6,422 nt of DNA from an uncultured Alphaproteobacteria bacterium. Lineage in GTDB: Bacteria > Pseudomonadota > Alphaproteobacteria > Micavibrionales > Micavibrionaceae. The position numbers and the translations under genes were made by a program. Shown in pieces: positions 5,596 through 6,422 of the stretch. Below the pieces are notes generated by a model that was not told the origin of the DNA, searched no databases, and was given only the letters and a program-made list of their open reading frames with translations. The stretch lies in NCBI GenBank assembly GCA_937124505.1, contig CAKZKV010000185.1, positions 1 through 6,422 of the forward strand. Reading direction: 5' to 3'. Positions within the stretch are counted from its first letter, which is position 1; each line of letters begins with the position of its first letter.

Positions 5596-5684
5596 GTCAT
5601 CGCGAGCGACCAACGGGAGCGTGGCGATCCAAAAAGCTTTGGTCTCTCTAGATTGCTTCGTCGCCTGCGGCTCCTCGCAATGAC
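5596..5684. repeat. Palindromic repeat, copy 2 (inverted relative to copy 1)
   Basis: The 89-bp element has ends GTCATCGCGAG (5596-5606) and CTCGCAATGAC (5674-5684), with one mismatch when paired. Its right half (GATTGCTTCGTCG...CTCGCAATGAC) matches the reverse complement of the left half of copy 1, and its left half matches the reverse complement of the right half of copy 1, so the two copies face opposite ways. The flanks add a further inverted pair, CCACCCGTCAATT (5581-5593) with AATTGACCGGTGG (5706-5718). Confidence 0.82.
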
Positions 5685-5716
5685 GGAAAATAAGCGCTTT
5701 TCAAAAATTGACCGGT

Positions 5717-5740
5717 GGCAAGGTTTCTTGCCTTCTTTTG
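5717..5740 (+). terminator. Terminator-like hairpin
   Basis: GGCAAG (5717-5722) and CTTGCC (5727-5732) form a perfect 6-bp stem with a GTTT loop, followed by TTCTTTTG. It resembles a weak intrinsic terminator on the plus strand, which could insulate the next gene from upstream transcription. It could equally be a remnant of repeat-associated sequence. Confidence 0.35.
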
Positions 5741-5763
5741 CAAAATCATCTATTTTTTTGATA

Positions 5764-5772
5764 GAGGGTGAG
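5764..5772 (+). promoter_or_regulatory. Shine-Dalgarno of the 114-residue gene
   Basis: GAGGGTGAG ends 5 nt before the ATG at 5778. It is a strong purine-rich ribosome site and is the main evidence for this start, in contrast with the apparently leaderless genes at 3391 and 4127. Confidence 0.6.
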
Positions 5773-5777
5773 ATAAT

Positions 5778-6122
5778 ATGAGGTTACTAAATAAGCTTCG
5801 CTTAAAAGCAAGGTCTGCACTACAAATTTTTAGAGCGCGTCGCAGCTTTGAAGAGGATGTCTTTATTTCAGATGAAGAGTTGTTTTATACACCACGTATT
5901 TCTTCAAATGAGACGGACAAAGCGCAGGAGTTATTTGAGTTTTTAAAGGAAAGCTATGAGGAGATTGCCGAATCTGATCCGGAAATGGCTTTGAAAATGT
6001 TAAAAGAGGAGTTGGAGCAGCGTCCGGAAAAGCAGGTTGAGAAAGCTTTGATTGAAATCGAAAGCCATATTCGCAGTACGTATTGTCGGGAATATTTTCG
6101 CGGTGTACGTATCAAAAAATAA
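5778..6122 (+). CDS. Hypothetical acidic helical protein (114 aa)
   Basis: I do not recognise this protein. The first 22 residues are basic and amphipathic (MRLLNKLRLKARSALQIFRA), and the rest is rich in Glu, Lys and Leu and predicted to be mostly helical (about 45-100), with possible helical pairing around ELFEFLKESYEEI and ALKMLKEELEQR. The tail is basic (FRGVRIKK). There is no signal peptide or membrane span, so it is probably cytoplasmic, with a basic N-terminus that could contact nucleic acid or membrane; this is inference. A strong GAGGGTGAG ribosome site precedes the ATG. Codons favour A and T (many TTA, TTT, GAA), unlike the genes left of 5300, which may mean transfer or simply a weakly expressed accessory gene. 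It stands alone after the divergent promoter region. Confidence 0.72.
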   Translation: MRLLNKLRLKARSALQIFRARRSFEEDVFISDEELFYTPRISSNETDKAQELFEFLKESYEEIAESDPEMALKMLKEELEQRPEKQVEKALIEIESHIRSTYCREYFRGVRIKK

Positions 6123-6172
6123 TAATAAGAAATAGGTAATGCTTATTCTATTGTATTTTCTTTACGGAAATA

Positions 6173-6181
6173 TGGTACAAT
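6173..6181 (+). promoter_or_regulatory. Possible extended -10 promoter upstream of the right-edge gene
   Basis: TGGTACAAT is a good extended -10 (TG-N-TACAAT) in a very AT-rich stretch. A TTGTAT at 6151-6156 is 19 nt away, too far for an ideal -35. A promoter here would give a leader of about 120 nt to the gene starting at 6309. AT-rich DNA makes chance matches common. Confidence 0.35.
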
Positions 6182-6308
6182 ATAACATTATTATTTTAAT
6201 TTTTGTGACAAGGTAAACTTCTATTTTGCTCTTTTGATAGATGATCATTTTTATGCTCCGAACGAAGGAAAATTTGATGTATATACACAGTGATGAGATG
6301 ATAGCGAT

Positions 6309-6422
6309 ATGAGTTTACCCGTAAGTATAAGACTGTTCTTTATATATCTGCTTATATTATTGTCAGGATTTTCGACCGTTGTCATGGCAAAAGATCAAGA
6401 GGAGGAGCCGGAATCTACGCCA
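6309..6422 (+). CDS. Secreted or periplasmic protein, N-terminal fragment
   Basis: The reading frame opens at the ATG at 6309 and runs off the window after 38 codons. It begins MSLPVSIRLFFIYLLILLSG and has a textbook signal peptide: short basic n-region, hydrophobic core at about 9-25, and VMA at 25-27 before KDQ, so cleavage after A27 is likely. The start of the mature chain is strongly acidic (DQEEEPES). An in-frame TGA at 6294 closes the frame upstream, so this ATG is the first possible start; its ribosome site (GAG near 6295-6297) is weak. The fragment is too short to name a family, but export across the inner membrane is well supported. Confidence 0.65.
   Translation, partial: MSLPVSIRLFFIYLLILLSGFSTVVMAKDQEEEPESTP

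Larger units (their letters stand above)
5445..5777. other. AT-rich intergenic region between divergent small genes
   Basis: This 333-nt gap holds the minus-strand promoter, a short hairpin AGGACG/CGTCCT (5551-5567), palindromic repeat copy 2, a terminator-like hairpin, a possible plus-strand promoter TTGCCT-N17-TATTTT (5728-5756), and the Shine-Dalgarno of the next gene. The words TTTCTTGCCTTC occur on both sides of the repeat (5569-5580 and 5724-5735). No tRNA or convincing additional gene is seen. Confidence 0.6.

Noticed and set aside
5445..5600. N-terminal extension of the minus-strand small ORF to 5600
   Set aside because: It would start within the palindromic repeat, crosses the candidate promoter and has no ribosome site; the ATG at 5444 has both signals.
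3443..5684. CRISPR array or composite transposon formed by the two repeats
   Set aside because: There are only two inverted copies 2.1 kb apart, with no spacer regularity and no transposase; the intervening genes include rnpB and a housekeeping-type amidase.
6124..6160. Terminator after the 114-residue gene (AATAAG/CTTATT pair)
   Set aside because: The stem is entirely AT except one pair, the loop is long, and such pairings are expected by chance in this AT-rich stretch.

Overview
The window looks like chromosomal DNA of an alphaproteobacterium. This rests on the SSB, RdgB and AmpD/AmiD-type amidase sequences, a type A RNase P RNA, alphaproteobacterial-style promoters (TTGNNN-N17 followed by an AT-rich -10), and dispersed palindromic repeats ending in CGTCATTGCGAG. 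No genus can be assigned from the sequence alone. By eye, the first 5.3 kb has moderate GC. From about 5445 onward the DNA is clearly richer in AT.

Left part (1-3093): the 3' part of an M20-family (hydantoinase/carbamoylase-like) metal hydrolase enters from the left. It ends tail to tail with rdgB on the minus strand, the two stop codons sharing TTAA. rdgB (house-cleaning XTP/dITP pyrophosphatase) is divergent from ssb across a 62-nt promoter interval. ssb overlaps a UMF1/Atg22-like MFS transporter by 29 nt, so the essential acidic tip of SSB is encoded in the same DNA as the transporter N-terminus.

Middle (3094-4837): a 48-residue membrane or secreted peptide with its own promoter is followed by an exported six-cysteine protein. 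The 5' coding region of the latter carries a 92-bp palindromic repeat in an open frame. Next is an AmpD/AmiD-type N-acetylmuramoyl-L-alanine amidase for peptidoglycan turnover. The last two genes share a near-identical extended -10 placed six bases before the ATG, which suggests leaderless mRNAs.

RNA gene (4841-5310): rnpB, the catalytic RNA of RNase P, starts 3 nt after the amidase stop. Its likely promoter lies inside the amidase 3' end. It has a perfect 16-bp P1 helix, an enlarged P12 region and a U-run terminator. A small minus-strand membrane-peptide ORF overlaps the rnpB 3' end in antisense.

Right part (5445-6422): an AT-rich stretch holds a second, oppositely oriented copy of the palindromic repeat, hairpins, an unrecognised acidic helical protein of 114 residues, and the first 38 codons of a secreted protein running off the window. 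Most genes are housekeeping and show no evidence of one shared pathway. No defence system, CRISPR array or complete mobile element is visible. The most unusual features are the repeat inside a coding region, the overlaps, the leaderless promoter pair and the rnpB neighbourhood.
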